In this document: piece by piece, positions 6,019 through 6,315 of the stretch
How the letters are laid out: every line of letters starts with the position of its first letter
Numbering within the stretch: the stretch's first letter is position 1
Translations under genes and position numbers: made by a program
Notes under the pieces: generated by a model
What the model was told of the DNA's origin: nothing
Seen by the model: only the letters and a program-made list of their open reading frames with translations
The model's database searches: none
Assembly: GCA_020025655.1 (NCBI GenBank)
Contig: JAHHRR010000070.1
Location: 1 to 6,315, forward strand
DNA length: 6,315 nt
Direction of reading: 5' to 3'
DNA from: Oscillospiraceae bacterium
GTDB lineage: Bacteria > Bacillota > Clostridia > Oscillospirales > Oscillospiraceae

Positions 6019-6116
6019 GTTTTATTTGCCTTCTATTGGGTATATCTTCCAATTATGCGGTAGTTTACTTATTGATAGTGCACAATTTTTAATACAGTTT
6101 TGCAGATATGTATATC

Positions 6117-6315
6117 TCACGCCTGATTCTCCTCACCATTGAGCGCTGCCTTGAGCTTCTGAAGTGCCTTCTTTTCAATTCTCGATACATATGACCTGCT
6201 TATTCCGCAGATATCTGCTGTCTGCTGCTGTGTTTTCTCTTCGCCTCCGCCAAGCCCGTATCTCAGTATCAAAACCTTCTTTTCCTTTTCGGTGAGTTGT
6301 TCATCCATGCACCGG
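6117..6315 (-). CDS. sigK: Sporulation sigma factor, C-terminal region 4 (sigma-K-like; partial)
   Basis: The reading frame is open to the window edge, so only the last 65 or so residues are seen. They hold sigma-70 region 4: LTEKEKKVLILRYGLGGG, EKTQQQTADI as the first part of the helix-turn-helix, and GISRSYVSRIEKKAL as the recognition helix, which binds the -35 promoter element. The SRSYVSRIEKKA form is typical of sigma-K; sigma-E usually has SQSYISRLEK, and sigma-F/G differ more. Sigma-K directs late mother-cell transcription for coat and cortex maturation, so the organism is probably a spore former. The ATG at 6308 is internal, not the start. In some Clostridia sigK is interrupted by a skin-type prophage element, which cannot be judged from this fragment. 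No strong terminator follows the stop at 6117. The sigma-70 call is secure; K versus E is likely but not certain. Confidence 0.8.
   Translation of the reverse strand, partial: RCMDEQLTEKEKKVLILRYGLGGGEEKTQQQTADICGISRSYVSRIEKKALQKLKAALNGEENQA

Noticed and set aside
6099..6119. Possible terminator after the sigma factor gene (AGATA/TATCT hairpin at its stop)
   Set aside because: The stem is only about 5 weak base pairs and is not followed by a clear U run in the minus direction.
1..6315. CRISPR array, tRNA or rRNA gene, insertion sequence or prophage attachment site
   Set aside because: I saw no regularly spaced repeats, no tRNA-like cloverleaf, no transposase motifs and no long terminal inverted repeats; the window is almost fully occupied by the seven minus-strand genes.

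Overview
The window looks like the chromosome of a spore-forming, low-to-moderate GC Firmicute of class Clostridia, probably a gut Ruminococcus/Oscillospiraceae-type organism. The grounds are a sporulation-type sigma factor fragment, a DUF6273 protein, a VanY-type carboxypeptidase, AGGAGG-like ribosome binding sites, TTG starts and AT-rich intergenic DNA. The genus is an inference. All seven supported genes, two of them cut by the window ends, lie on the minus strand, so transcription runs from high to low coordinates.

Right end (6315 to about 5170): the C-terminal part of a sigma-70 family factor, most like sporulation sigma-K, enters from the edge and ends at 6117. About 200 bases follow, holding a candidate promoter and a leader with two mutually exclusive hairpins. 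They precede a membrane-anchored DUF6273 protein (5207-5917), which is closed by a good intrinsic terminator (5169-5195).

Middle (5118 to 4230): a near-consensus sigma-A promoter drives a membrane-anchored D,D-/L,D-carboxypeptidase of the VanY family (4230-5054) that starts with TTG. It appears to be its own transcription unit. No clear terminator follows it, only an AT-rich stretch with three tandem 7-base repeats.

Left end (4200 to 1): a surface-glycan operon. Its order is a membrane-bound UDP-sugar 4,6-dehydratase (PglF/EpsC-like), a PLP sugar aminotransferase (PglE/EpsN-like), a monotopic phosphoglycosyl transferase (PglC/EpsL-like) and, cut by the left edge, the start of a family 2 glycosyltransferase. 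By family knowledge the first three act in series. UDP-GlcNAc is converted to the 4-keto-6-deoxy sugar, then to the 4-amino sugar, and a sugar phosphate is loaded on undecaprenyl phosphate as the first step of a lipid-linked glycan. The acetyltransferase (PglD/EpsM) that would complete bacillosamine is not in the window. A terminator-like hairpin sits between the dehydratase and aminotransferase genes, so the operon may be attenuated there.

I see no clearly undescribed system. The points most worth a second look are the intra-operon hairpin, the alternative hairpins in the DUF6273 leader, the enlarged C-terminal region of the aminotransferase, and whether an acetyltransferase follows to the left.
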